From Ulva prolifera (taxonomy: Eukaryota > Chlorophyta > Ulvophyceae > Ulvales > Ulvaceae), in contig CM041197.1 of the NCBI GenBank assembly GCA_023078555.1, forward strand, positions 10,536,552-10,600,551: 64,000 bases of DNA, read 5' to 3'. Both the position numbers and the translations under genes were made by a program. This document shows positions 31,301 through 44,345 of this stretch, piece by piece; positions within the stretch are counted from its first letter, which is position 1, and every line of letters begins with the position of its first letter. The notes under the pieces are model-generated. The model searched no databases. It saw nothing but the letters and a program-made list of their open reading frames with translations, and was not told the DNA's origin.

Positions 31301-34300
31301 TAAGTGATAGCGTCCGGGGGTTTCGCTCGATCTCTCTCGAGGCACCGTCAGCTTCGCCCCACCATGCAATCAGTTGCAGCTTACCAACTGTGCTTGCACA
31401 CGGTGTCAGCACATACGGATAACAAATTTCTTGTTTGTGCTAGTTGTGAAGCAGTGTCGGCTTATCTCGTGATGTTTACATTGCATTGTGCATTGAGTCT
31501 TGAAGCTTGTTCCTGTGTCCCGCATGATGTGAACTACTGTGGATCGAGCGCTTCTGCTTCAACTACATGAGTTTCTTTCAACGAGTATGTGCACAATGTG
31601 GAATATGGATGCAGATCTTTCCTGGACACGCTACGGAAATGGCAGGTGCAGGGAGGTTAAGACGCATCTTTAATTGCAGTTCACCAGCTTTTGATTCAGC
31701 CTCTGCCACCGGCATGCCGGAGCGGGCTGAATGCACAACAGAGAGGCTACAATGTGCCGCAGTGAGCAGCAGTGGTGCATAGTAAGCTGCGGTACTCGAA
31801 GATAGCTTGTCATGTGGCTGCTTCAGCACAACTACGTGTGGTCATGCTGAAGGGCATGACATGGTTGTGGCACGCACACAGTTGACTTTTGTGGCCGGCT
31901 GGCCATAGCTAGCAAGCCATCAAGGTAGTGCAGTGAGCAGCGCCACCTAGGGAAAGACTGCCTGTCATGCCGCTTCAGCATAGCCACATGTGGTCATGCT
32001 GAAGGGCATGACATGTACGTGCTGCCCCTAGGTGGCCGCTGCTGGCCACCACCAATCAGCCGATGAACCAGCCACGACCAGCTGGTCCTAGAGTGCACCT
32101 TGAGAACAACCAAAAACCTCACAGTGTCATGACATGGTCCTAACATCCCACTGGCATGGTTTCCATTTTCAGTCCCATCCGTAAGGACAGGAAATGTAAG
32201 GATTACCTTATCATAAGGCAAGGAGCTTGACCAATCCTTATGCCGCCTATGATGGTCCTTACATAAGGACCAGGACCATGCCTCAAATCCCGAAGTTGTC
32301 CTTAACCTGGCCCTATACCGGCCTTACGCCCCATGTGAGGACGAGGTAAGGTCGCTGTAAGACCGCCATAAGGACAACTCGGTGCTGCTAGTGTGAAGAG
32401 CTCCAGAGCCTCTGCATCGAGCTGTGATGGCTCGCCTACGAGGACTCTTTCAAGATCACCAGACTTCTTCATGTCATATGCCCATGCCAGTAGTAGCAAG
32501 TCCTCTGAAGCTCTCATCTTTCGCGCGTTGTTGCTGTCGTCGGATTTGGAGATATTGTTGAATACAGCTTTAGCTTGAGTTGCAGCAGCGGGGGTGTGTG
32601 TCTGTTCTGATACGCGGCGGATGTAACTGTACACCAGCCGGAATACTTCTGTCTTTGCTTTCTTCAACATAAACGCATCTCGCAGTTGTATCTTTCCTTC
32701 CTCGTCCTGCAGTCGCCAAAAGGTATCATATAGCGGAGTGGTGTGAGTCTGGTGCCACCTGTGTGTTTTCACAACTAATAACCGGATTGATACACTAGTA
32801 GCACTGAGTTGTCCTTACAGTAGCACCACGCGATCCTCACGTATGGACGGCCGAATATCATCCTTATGACGTCCATGCGGCTTACATGAGCCTTATGGGC
32901 AACAGGGCTGAAGCATAACGTCCGTAAGGACACACTATGTGGTCATAAAGTGTAGGACCGGATTGGGCTGGAATTGGGACACATGTTGCTGCTTTGTAAG
33001 GACCAAACAGTGCCCAGCTTGTGGCAGGAACATTGGGAAGCTGTGCACTGTCACGTGAGGACATACTGAGGAGCTGGTCAGGCTCACGTGGCGACAGTCG
33101 TATACGCCGTAGTTGTGATCATGGAGTATCACCATGTCATACTATAGTTACGGTATACCGTGGTGGCAATGCAATCTGTCATGAAGTGCTCACCTACGTG
33201 GTTGACAGCAATGGGGACAGGCGAGGTGAGTATGAAGTGTCACAACTGGTCACAGCCCCAACAGTGTTTTAAATGCCACTTGACATCATACAAGGATCTA
33301 TCGTGGAGCCAAGTGTCAGAAAGCAGTGATGTCTGCAGGACTCCACTGATGCACAACAAGCACTCACGTGCTAGCATCAGCAGGACAGCATGGGAAGCAC
33401 GTTGAACATCTGCTTGTCCGACCTGACGTTCTTGTTCTGACTGGTCACTTCTCACGAACGAGTCCGCGCTCCTGGTTCGGTGATTTGCAGCCCATACCTA
33501 CGGCGTGTTGTACAGCGCTGCAGTATCGTGCACGTCAAGACACTGGCAGCATCGTTCAAGAAGCATTTGCAGACTGCTTCATTATTAACACTGACGTGCA
33601 GAGCATGCCATGAAATGTGATCGGACGATTCCTGCGCCCATAATGTTGATGCTGTCCGAACGCTGCGCAGTGCAAGGCGCTTGAATGCGAGGCCAAAAGC
33701 TTGCGCTTCGCTTTCTAGACTTGTTCACGAGGCAAAATATGCTCGCGATGGGTTTCATGTGCCCTTTGGTGGGCGGCAGACGTGCCTGCGCCATACATGG
33801 GGAACGCCCGTGGCCACCGAGCTTCGCGGGAGTGGCGCAGTGCCGCATGAACAATGAGGTGATACAGCGCGAACAACCACATAAAGCAGCGAACGCATGC
33901 AAGTCTGATGAATCGTTTAGGGCATATTGTACATTCAGCAAGATGTAGGTAGGCACGCATAATGCTGTGGAATAGTCGCGCGGGTGACACAGTTGGTAGC
34001 GATCGACCCAGCGTATGTCTTGGACCGGAACAATTGTGATTCCGTACTCATCATAGAGTTCCTGATCCAGTGAGGGGCGCGATCGCGATTGCCGTGTTGC
34101 TTTCAGTTCGCGGTGCTCTTGTTAGCAGCAGCCGAAGGGACTCAACCCCGATGCCCAGGCCGCAACGATCCGCTGCCCTGTGTATACCTGAGGTACGAAA
34201 TTATAACGTTGAAGACTGATCGTATTTTTCTTTGTGATTGCAGAGCACAGGCGTCTAGAACAGGTGTTCGACTGTAATGCGCGACTGCACACGCTAAACA

Positions 34301-36387
34301 CATCACGTCACCGGTAGACGTATGATTCTGCAGCGCGATATCCTTTTCTTTAATATTTTGCAATCTTTTGTCAACAGTCCAGCAAGAGTAGCCGATTCCA
34401 GAGAAAAGCAACGCTGTAGTTGCTGGTCAGCGCATATGTCCTAGCACATATCCATCCAACGCAGACCCGCATTCACAAGGAGGTGAAACACTGACTTATA
34501 TTTTCAGTCGGGTCCTTGCCACTAAGTGATAGCGTCTGAGGGTTTCACTCGATCTCTCTCGAGGCACCGTCAGCCTCGCCCCACGATGCAATCAGTTGCA
34601 GCTTACCCACTGCGCTTGCAAACGGATTCAGCAGATACATATGACAAGTTTTTTTGCATGGGCTAGTTGCGAAGCAAGGTCGGCTCGTAATTTTTACATT
34701 GCAGTGTGCTTTGAGCTTGTTGCGGTGTCCTGCATGCTGTGAAATACTGTGGATCGATTGCTTCTGCTTCAACTACATGAGTTTCTTGCAATACGTGTGT
34801 GTGCACAATGAGGCATATGGGTGCAGATCTTGCCCGGATACGCTACAGAGATAGCACGCCAGGAGCTGAAGACGCATCATTGAATTGCAGTTCACCAGCG
34901 TTTTTTTATTCAGCCTCTAGCAGCGGCATGCCAGAGCGGGCTGAGTGCATGACAGCGAGGTTGCATTGTGCTGCACCGAGCAGCAGCGGTGCATAGTAAG
35001 CAGCGCTACTCGAAGACAGGTTGTCATGTGGCCGCTTCAGCACTACGTGTGACCATGCTGAAGGGTGTGACATGCACACGCTTGACTTCTGTGGCCTGCT
35101 GGCCACAGATAGGAAACCATCAAGGTAGTGCAGTGAGCAGCGCTGCTTAGGGAAAGACTGCCTGTCATGCCGCTTCAGCATAGCCACATGTGGTCATGCT
35201 GAAGGGCATGCCACGCACACGCTTCCCCTAGGTGGCCTGCTGGCCACAACCAATCAGCCAATGAAGCAGCCATTGCATGTTGCAACAGCATCATGTGGTG
35301 GCGATTGCACAGTGTGCAATGCACACTACACACGCATGCACTACACACGCATGCACCACACAGACACTACACAATCCTTGCATGGTCAATACACAGTCCA
35401 TATTTGCCCCAAACACAGTCCATACTTGTAAGGACTGCAATCTAACAAATAAGGACTGCGATCGTAAGGACGTCCATATCGTTTGGACTGACCCCTATTT
35501 ATCCAAACGTGTCCTTGCCCAGGCCTTGCGTAAGGACTAGGGCTATGCCTGAAATCCACATGTTGTCCTTACATCAGCCAAATATCGGCCTTACCTCGCC
35601 TGTGAGGACTGGGTAAGGCCGACATGGGGCTGCTGTAAGGACAACTCAGTGCTACTAGTGATACACACCAATTCTGCTTCGTAGAGGCGCCAGCCGTCTA
35701 CATCCACATGTCGGAGCAGAGCCCGGATGCGATTGGAAATCACGACGCCCAATGACAATGACGGGCCTTTCTTGAGTGCATCAATTCCCATGGTCGCTAG
35801 CACGTGCAGGCGAGCCTCAGGCGTCATTCGTGGCATCAGTATTCCAATGTTTCTCTGCAGCTGCGTCTCTGCCTGCAGAAGGAGAGGCGATCAGGTGGAC
35901 CTGGCATGACATGCTCTGGTTTGGCGGAATAACAATGTCGCGAGTTGTCGCACAGAACAACACCGGTCAAAGCAAGGGCTCAGCTTACCTTTGTAATAGT
36001 CCTGACATTTTTTTCACCTCGTCCTTTGGAACCCTTCGATGTGGTGGCCGTTTGCTCTCCGGAGCGGGAGGGCTCCAACCGAATAACGCCAGTCTTGTCC
36101 CGAACGGCGCCTGTCCATATCTCGCGATTCTCGTACGGAATGATGTAGATAGCCTCGAATACGTCCTCTGTTTTATCATCGCCTAAGGCTGCCGCGCCAG
36201 CGACGCTATGAAACCGGCGGGTTGTGATTTTGTGGACCCTCCGCGTGAATTCTTCCTGTCGATCGTCGAAAAAGTGTGCCAACGATACCGACTCCCTCTT
36301 TCGGAGAGGCAATTGGAACGACTTGTCGTCGATGTAGACCGACAAGGCCTGTAAGTCTCGCACGGCTACCTGCACTGGTTCAGACAT
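28307..36387 (-). CDS. Multi-exon gene of unknown function, interrupted by two CACTA transposons
   Basis: I do not recognise the protein. On the minus strand, exon 1 starts with ATG at 36387 (MSEPVQVAVRDLQ) and runs to 35989 (donor GTAAGC). Exon 2 is 35872-35669. Exon 3 begins at 32706 after a GCGACTGCAG acceptor and is split by element A after 32394. It resumes at 29849 and ends at 28532 (donor GTACAA). The last exon is 28438-28307 (stop). All junctions are phase 0. Skipping element A and one TCA duplicate leaves exon 3 in frame. A one-base frame break near 28945 separates two otherwise continuous parts; it is either an inactivating mutation or an assembly error. About 780 residues in all. 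The C-terminal third has an acidic run (EEADDLEDIMPSDQELDSGDE), and the last exon ends in a basic KKSRRSRK tail, suggesting a nuclear protein. The Tnp2-like gene lies just upstream in the same orientation. Confidence 0.65.
29853..32393 (+). mobile_element. Non-autonomous CACTA (EnSpm) transposon, element A
   Basis: Starts CACTAGCAGCACCGAGTTGT and ends with its exact reverse complement; the perfect TIR is 25 bp. TGA flanks it on both sides (29850-29852 and 32394-32396), the 3-bp target duplication typical of CACTA elements. AAGGAC/GTCCTT motifs crowd both ends as subterminal repeats. Total 2541 bp with no transposase frame. It is a sister of element B but lacks about 278 bp present there (33295-33572). 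It sits inside exon 3 of the unknown minus-strand gene. Confidence 0.95.
32792..35660 (+). mobile_element. Non-autonomous CACTA (EnSpm) transposon, element B
   Basis: Starts CACTAGTAGCACTGAGTTGT and ends with the exact reverse complement; the perfect TIR is 28 bp. ATA flanks both sides (32789-32791 and 35661-35663). Length 2869 bp, same orientation as element A, no transposase frame. AAGGAC-type motifs are dense in the last 250 bp. It lies in intron 2 of the unknown minus-strand gene, starting 8 bases beyond the splice donor. Confidence 0.95.
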
Positions 36388-37180
36388 CGTTCTGTGCCTA
36401 ATTAAAGCTATCGAATGGTCACGCTAGATTCCGCAACAAAGTGTCCGATAGCGCGCATCGCGTAAACATCCTGATTTCATATTCCTGCTTTGACCAACCG
36501 CATTTCAAAAAAGGCGCTTCCCGATATCTGAACAGAGCATGTGCCCTGTAGACACAGTGCGGCTGCGGCATGACTTGCCCTTCGTCGACTTCAGTTCTTC
36601 GCACAGTAGTGTCTAGTCGACATAAAGTGTAATCATATCCTTATCTCTTAGTCACTCGTAAATATGTGCATGTCGCTGGACGAACAGGGGGCTGCAAATA
36701 GGACTCTCGTGGGAGCTGGAACCCATGTTTCCCCGTATTACCTAAATCATTCCAGCCATGATCTACTCGTTGGTATAAATAATTTGCATGCCTCTGGGAT
36801 GTCCCTTGAGGACAGGCCTGCCCTATTGCCCGTGCTGGGTCCAGAGCAGAGGAGTGGCGTAGCTAAGTTCGTCGAGGGTGTCCTCCAGCCCACTACTTTC
36901 GAACGGTGGGATCCTTACTAATATTATTGAGCAATCTGTAATGTTCACCATCTCTGAGTAGCCGTGTCCGGCCTTGCAAGTCTGCAGACATCACCCCTTC
37001 CCCAGACAGTGTTTTCATGTACAGGAGACGTCTCTGATACCTTACGGCCATTAACTCGCCGCACAGGTGAAAATGCAGAAGAAGTGCAGAAGGATGGGAT
37101 GTGTGTGGTGGTTGTTGGCGGTAGCAAATGGTGCAGCTGCTAAATGTATTACACTTGTTCATGACAAACCGGGTAAATTC
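36388..37180. other. Intergenic stretch between the unknown gene and the Tnp2-like gene
   Basis: Both neighbours are on the minus strand, so this should hold the promoter of the gene starting at 36387 and the 3' end of the Tnp2-like gene. A minus frame at 37246-36893 (with CTICYRQ) may be a last exon of the transposase gene. No terminal inverted repeats were found. Confidence 0.35.
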
Positions 37181-40100
37181 ACCGCAATCCGCGGGGTTGT
37201 ATCTTGACTTGAGTGTCTTCTGATGCATCCTGGAAGATAGTGTCACTCATGTTCATGTTGCAGAATGAATGCACAAGCCAATCTATTGGCATATGGCTGT
37301 GCTGAAGCACAGCTCTGATGAGGCTCACCTTTGGACACTCAGCAGCCTTCCTACTGTTCATAATGTATTCCATTGCCCAATTGCAGCTGCAAAGCCAGTA
37401 CATTAAATTAATTAGAACTTGCTGCAATGTATGCCCCCACGTAGACAATGCACTGAAAAAAAAATAGTAGCAGGTACTGTGTCATTGCAACACTTATGTG
37501 TGGCTCATGACATGTGCGTGCATGTACATACAACACGAAGACAATATCACTTGAGATGCACACCGACCTTACAAAACAGTGTCAGTTCGTGCATCATCTC
37601 GAGATGATCCACCTACGGCATCCGGCTCTGCCACACCAGCCTCAAATAACATGTCCGTCCTACCATGAAACCCCATTTTGCTCAATGTAATAAACATGTC
37701 GCCAGCCTTATCAGGTATATACACACAAGGACAATGGATTTGTCTTAGATGCACGACGTACTTGTACCCAGCCTTCCGTTTGGACGGAGTGCGCAACAGT
37801 ACTCTGGGCACACAGCACGAACCATAGACAGGGTCATCATTGAACATGGTCTCCAGAGCTGCCCCGTTACCAATCCTCAAATGGTCCCAAATCTCTCCTA
37901 CGGCCAATCGTGCCTCGTTGTTTGGCCACCCCATATTCTCCCGGCACACAAGCACAATCTTCTCTATCTTCATCACGCACGCGTTGTGAGTTGTACCCGA
38001 TCTGAATGGTATGTATACATACTGATCTGTGTGGGTCTGCCCGTGCATGGAGGACCCGCTGTCAGTGCGCACAACGAAAGCCCCATGCGAGATTGTAGCT
38101 GAATGGGCATGGTACACCATAGGCGCGTTGGTCACATCCGTATGCACGATTTTGCCTGTAACTGCGGACCTTTCGCCTTGAATCTCTTTAGGTGTGAGAA
38201 TGCCTGCAAGTTCTAGTTCACCCTGGACTCGATGACTTCGCACAGCCTTATCGGCCATGCACTGCAAATGGCTCACTAACGTGCTAACCTACACGACCAG
38301 TGCCCCTCTTCAATACCAATGGAGCAGCGTTGCATTCACCGCGATCGCGAAGCACATACACCTTCGGTGTAGTTGATAGGATTAAAAGCACACCACATCA
38401 CCTTCCTCTCCGGTGTAGGCAGACAGTAGCTGATGAAGTTGTACCCCATAACTGTCGCCGTTGTCACTTGGCCGGGACCTTGCAACCGGACGTATCCTCA
38501 AAAGTGGGCCGTCAATACCAGGATGTTTGTGTTGCGATAGGCGGAGCCCCATCTCTGTGAGACAGACATCTGCCGAGGCTCTTGCTGCCTGCTGTGTCGA
38601 GTGCCCTGTGATGCGGCTCTTGGTTCGGCGCACTAGCCTTTCCCCCCAGTCTTCACGAAGGAAAGCACCTGGCATCGTTGCAAGGACATGAAGTGGAATG
38701 TGAGCATAGCATCGATGTACCAAGCATGTCAAAGTCTTGCAATGCAGATGCTGCTCAGCATACTCTCCAAACTGGAATATTTCCTGTTGAGCTGCCAGAA
38801 CTTGTGCTTCTGTGTGTTGGCCGGGCCGGTAATGCAAAAAGTATAGAGTGAACTTACGCAAATGACTCCACATTTTCATGACTCCAGGATGCACTTCTTT
38901 CCTGGCAACGTAAAAACATGCAGCTCCCGTGACTTCCACGAATGTATTGAGTTCCTCAAATAGCCATTTTGAGATGGGCACACCCCTACATATGGCTGAC
39001 GTGGTTGGATGCGGAACTGCAACGTTCGACATATGTTCGTGTACCATTGCAAGACTGTGAATCATCTAAGAGCACGCACCTGCGCAACTTCGGGGGACGG
39101 CGGTTGAATGCACTGGGGTATTGAATCTTATCTGAAAAACGGTCCATCCTATCCTGTAGATCAGATGACAAACAGAAGCTGCGACCTCCAATCTCGTATC
39201 CATTAGCGGTATGACATATGAGTTCCAAGAATCCGCGGACCAAACTATATAGGATGGAATGGGACATCGGCTCTTCAAAAGTCAATTGAAAGCTGCAAGA
39301 CACCACGATCAGGTTCCAGGAGTATGGAGGGACCGCTCTAAAAGCTAGTGGTGCCAGGATACAGAATCACACTCATATGACTTCAGGCCACTGGCTTGAA
39401 AGGGGTTCACGCCCCTGCAGCCGATCTCCTTGTGCTTCTCGTTTGCCCAGTTGTACCGAGACTCCCATTTGATCTCACAGTCTATGAGAGCATACCGAGT
39501 CAGGCACAAATTGATGCGGGGTGGTCGTTCACATTCGAAGTCACTGCCACTCCATGCATATGTAACCAGCAGATCTCAAATGTTGTACATAGTGCACCCC
39601 ATGACTGAGATCACACAAGAGAGAGTCTACCTCGTGTGAGCCTGAATTGTTCCTTTGTGTTGGGATCACTGCCTAACGCACCCCCACATCGGGCTTGCGC
39701 AGGTAGGGGGTATTTGGTTTCAGCGGTACATGTGAAGGCCTCAGCCTGCGTGCTCCTTATGCGATGCTTGTCATCGGTTACCAAGATCTTGGCCAGTGCA
39801 GCCTGATCCGGCACCCCATTCTTGCCCAGTTGGATTGTGATAGTGTCCCACTTCTGCATAGGTGCATATAAGGGTCAATGTCAGCTGCGCATGACATGAG
39901 TCCGGTTACTTGAGTTGGTAAAACGACGTCCACAACACAGTACGGACAAGAGCAATCCTCAAACAATCGAACTTGCACAAATAGCCAAGGATACGCAGGC
40001 AGTTTTGGACAAGGAACCGGTGACACAAGTGTCAACACTACACAAGCAGTATGACAAACAATACCTTCTTGTCTGCATTCAAGACGACGGCTTCACATGG

Positions 40101-42430
40101 CCGCTTGTATCCAGTAAAGGCTGTCCAGCCAATCTCAACACCATCTGGCAAAGAACGTGTGCCTCTGATCCCACACTTGTCGCACCCACTGAATCCGGTT
40201 GCGCCAATAGTGAGGTTCCAGCTCCTCCGGGCCGGTGTGTCAGCGAAAGCGAACACAAACACAGGGAAAACTTTGCGCAGCTTCTTCCTGTAACTGTCAT
40301 AGACTTCTATTGGGTCGCCTCTGACATGGATGGCACCTACAAAGGAGGAGCATCAGGAATCAAATGACCGAAACCAACGCTGGAAGACTCAGCTTGGGAA
40401 CATCATCCACTGCCCATTCGGGCCCCAGACACAGATTGTGTGACTGACGGGCAGTATGGGAAGTAGTAAGGAAGCATGCCTTTGTCATCTACCCATCCGT
40501 CGGGCTCATGGTTCTTGAATTGTTTGAGGATGATGGCCATGATCTCTGACATGTTGGTGGGCTCCTTACTCCCGCCGATGAACGCGAGCGGATAGCTGGC
40601 CAGATCTGTGTTACACAGGAAGCCCGGGAGATCAAGACACTTGACTCCCACGACAGTGGTGGTGGCCCTTCCGTGAGCATGTAATTGCACGCCATCCACA
40701 AACAGGGCAAAAAACAAGGTCATGGTATCCCCGTTTTCAGTCATTACCTCATCGATGGGATCTGCATTTACAGAGTCAGGCACCTCGGTTGTTGGACAGG
40801 CACCAATACTGGAAGGAGAAGCAGGAGATGCAGCGCCCAAAGCAACATTTGAGTTGTTTCCCCGCGTTTGACCTGCTGAGCCTGGTGAAAGGGCAGATAT
40901 GGCTCCGTTGTGGGTGTGGTCCAAGTGCTGGTAAAAGTCAGAGTCAAGAAAAGCATGGGTACGGGTGCCAGCGAACTTGGCAAATGCTTCCACTCCAAAC
41001 AAGTGACGAATAATGTCCGCTAGCTTTAGGATGTATGCACTGCACCGCACCGAACCGATGAAGCAGATGAGCATGCTTTTCTGTAACAGTCGTAGTGGAG
41101 CTTCATACCTACGGGCTGCCTTTACTTGATTATTCCGTTTCACATACCGGAAATTGCCACATCTTTCGCACCTCTGGCCCTGCCTCCTCAATCTGTCGGT
41201 CGTTGGCAATTGAGGCCCATAGACAGTGGGACACTGCCCATTATCACACATGTCCCAGGCATACATGTCCGGGCTCTGTAGGCAGAGCACACCATTGACG
41301 ATATGTTGAGATCTGCAGCACACCCCGGAGATGTGATAGACAAGGATACTGCTACAGGTTCTACCGATCACTGCATTGGAAGACAGGTGCATAGCGCGTA
41401 CTTAGGCATCTTATTACAATCCCCTCCTAATAACCCACCGAAAGAAAGGAGCTTACAGAAGCTGTCCAGACATTGTCCCGTCATCCCACCACGGAGCTTC
41501 AGGGCAGCCAGAACAAAACATGCTTGCAAGACAGTGACATTGCTTTCAGCAGATATGAGCTCATGGGCGTTTTCCTGGTACCATCTCACGGTATAGGGGA
41601 CAGGAGGAGGCCTGTGGTCATTCAATTGATGTGCTCTCTGTTCCTCCATCCGGGCCTCAAGTTCGGCCCGCAGCACCTCCATACTAAGGTCAGGAGACAC
41701 ATACAATCCTGCATCCATAGCAGCCATCAATACAGCATCTGCGTCCACACCTCCACGTGTACGCCACTCAGATTCCCCAAAAGCGATGAGCTCTCCTATG
41801 TCCTGCATGGATAAGAGTGGATCAACATGGATTCCGCAGTCTGATGTCCACGGGGGATGAGAGAACAACATGTCCGCAAGCATGAGCAGCTGTAGATCAC
41901 ACCGCAAAAGCGTAAACATGGGACTCAGCAGATTGGGAGAGATTCAGCTGAGACATGGAGTCTTCGATGTCATTTGTCTCCCAGACGAATGGACCACGTT
42001 CTTCACCCTCTGTTGGCTCATCCACCAGGGGAATCCTAGGTGGCGCCAGCGTGGGGTCGTCTCTGTCAACATCAAAGTCATCGTTGTATACTGCAACATC
42101 CAAATGATCTATTGGGATCGTTGCAACATCGCTTCCTGAAGCAAGCCCGGGACTAGCGGGCCCTCCATCTAGCAATGGTCGAGCATCACGATCGACGTCA
42201 TGAGGAGCAGATACGGAGTAGCGACAACTTTGGCGTGTGACAAGGTCCGGCGGTGGATGGTACACTGGATTACTAGAGCTTAATGCAGCGGCGACTGTGT
42301 CTCGGTGACCAGGCGAATTGAGGTGCCTTGACAAATGTTTGGTATACTTGAACTGAAGCCCACAGAATGTGCAATGGAACCAATTAAAGGGCAGTTCTAC
42401 GAAGTAATCTCGGGCCCGTTTCCCTTGCAT
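37181..42430 (-). CDS. Tnp2-like CACTA transposase gene, multi-exon or decayed
   Basis: Minus-strand segments in order. A start at 42430 gives MQGKRARDYF and a C2H2 zinc finger (HCTFCGLQF...HLSRHLNSPGH) to about 41897. A segment 41900-41390 ends in VLQACFVLAALKLRGGMTG. 41390-40403 has MYAWDMCDNGQC, RCERCGNF, TLFFALFVDGVQLHAHG and FIGGSKEPTN. 40345-40040 has FAFADTPARRSWN and GCDKCGIRG. 39870-39640. 39290-39080 has EEPMSHSILYSLVRGFLELI. 39005-38400 has FLHYRPGQHTEAQ and CLVHRCYAHIPLH. 38276-37570 is a C-terminal domain with VMKIEKIVLV. Order and spacing match the transposase family Tnp2 of CACTA elements. Changes of frame between segments fit short introns, but at least one (near 41910) has no convincing intron and may be a mutation. 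It could mobilise CACTA elements such as A and B if functional. Confidence 0.65.
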
Positions 42431-44345
42431 CCTACGCTCGACGGGACGCCCGCTAACGAAGAGGATCAGCACGAGCAGCACGATGAGTCTGTGTTGTCCT
42501 CCACACGATTTTTACGCATGATACATATGCCGACTGACACGCGTCGCACTGCACTAAGGCCGGTGGCCGATTGGCAAAATACAGCAGCGTGCCGAGCAAC
42601 GAGGGAGCCCATTACACGCGTGCATCCCATGCAGCAGTGGCATGCCTTCCGAAGACAGCAGGTCAAGACGATCGGATCCGCTGAATGGCTCGACATGTAC
42701 AGGCCATATGTCTGGCATGTCAGCTCACGTGCAAGGAGAATCTAGCTAGCTAACGGAGCCACCAGACGCAGTGTACCCCGATCATACAGCACCCAGTGCA
42801 TGACATTGCACAACCCATGCTTGCGCATGCACTGCCACGGTTCATACTTTCTTCATAAAGTTGAGAGCCTCGGATACGAAGCAGTCGAACATACCGCACC
42901 GTCCATCTACCTTTGATGCACCGCTCTGAACACTGGTGCCGAGGCGTTTGCACCAACGCGAATTCAAACCACAACCGGCCCACGAAGGATATGAGTTGGG
43001 ACGGCATACATGACTTGTTAAGGCGGGGAGTTCCAGGATCACGTCCATCGGGCAACGCAGACTTCCCAACGTGCGCGCACCCAGCTCTGCACACCACGCA
43101 GGGCCGCGCGCCCACCCGGTGAGCTCGCCCTCCAGCTCAAAACTCACCAGCTGCAATAAATTTTAACTTCAAGCCGACCAGGCGCTCGCATATATATCTA
43201 AAGACATTGCTTGATCCGCATGTAAACACACACGCAAGGTTACACGACCCTTGCCACGCTCCCCACCTGTTGGCCGCTCACCCGTGCACTATGCGCACCT
43301 GCGATGGTGCGCAAAGTCAACTTACTAGCCACCAGAACATCGCAGATTAGAGGGATGTGGACATCACATAGCTCCGAAAAAGCAACACAGCACACTACAG
43401 TCACCCTCCTGCCAGCATAGCACCATTTTGACACTTTCAGACCAAGCTGCTGTGTCGCTCACCCACGCTTCGCGCACCTGGGAAGAGAGCGCACCCAGGT
43501 GAGTAGAGTAGGCTGTAGTCTCTGTGAAGGTGAGCCTGCCATGCGCCATTATCATTGCCACGAGTGGCCATGCGAATGGGCATGGCGGGAACACAACAGC
43601 CCTGGGTGCCCTGCTGGCCACCAGCATGGGTGTAAACCACAACTAGCACCATGATGCATCGCCGGCATGCGCACCCATAGTACAGTGATTGTGAATGAAC
43701 GCCACCATGATCATGCACCATTCACCGTGGAATCCCAGTTTTGCACACACACACTCCATGTCGCACATCCACTGTGCATCGCTATATACTGTAGGATGGA
43801 AATGATTCAGGCTTTCGTGTGATGTCAAGAGTCCCGCATGGCTGCCGTTATTTCATAGTGGACACCACTCAGTAATTAGTTATGGGCGAACATTCTCATG
43901 GTGGGGGGTGGACATTCCATGATGGACTAAACCTGATGCACACCCACAGCATCTTCCTAAACGGTGTGTGCAAGTCTGGTATACCCATGCCCCAGCATGG
44001 GGAATTTTGGTGATTGTTTGTATGAAGGGGTGCAGACAGTCCACAGTGGACCAGAGGTGATGCACACCCAATGTGGGTTTTAGAGAGGGGTATGCAAATA
44101 TGGTCAGCCCTTAAGCCAAACCAATGCACTCTGCCATGGGCTGAGATGGTCTTTGACCCATCATGGTCAGGCTGCTCACCCTTGTGGACCGCAATTTTAG
44201 CATGCTGGCAGAACATCTCATGCATGCCAGCATGGTACTGTATGAGGCTCATGCTACGATGCATTATGTACTTTCCGGGGCGATCCCGATGGAAAGTGTG
44301 CTATCCACACCGGAATGCCCTGGTCCACACTGCCAAATACAGCAC
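42431..44345. other. Stretch with no firm gene; simple motif repeats at 43900-44120
   Basis: The phrase GATGCACACCCA occurs at about 43935 and 44052, in similar contexts after CATGATGGACTA and CAGTGGACCAGAG. A minus frame (43156-42842) is open but unrecognised. Confidence 0.35.
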
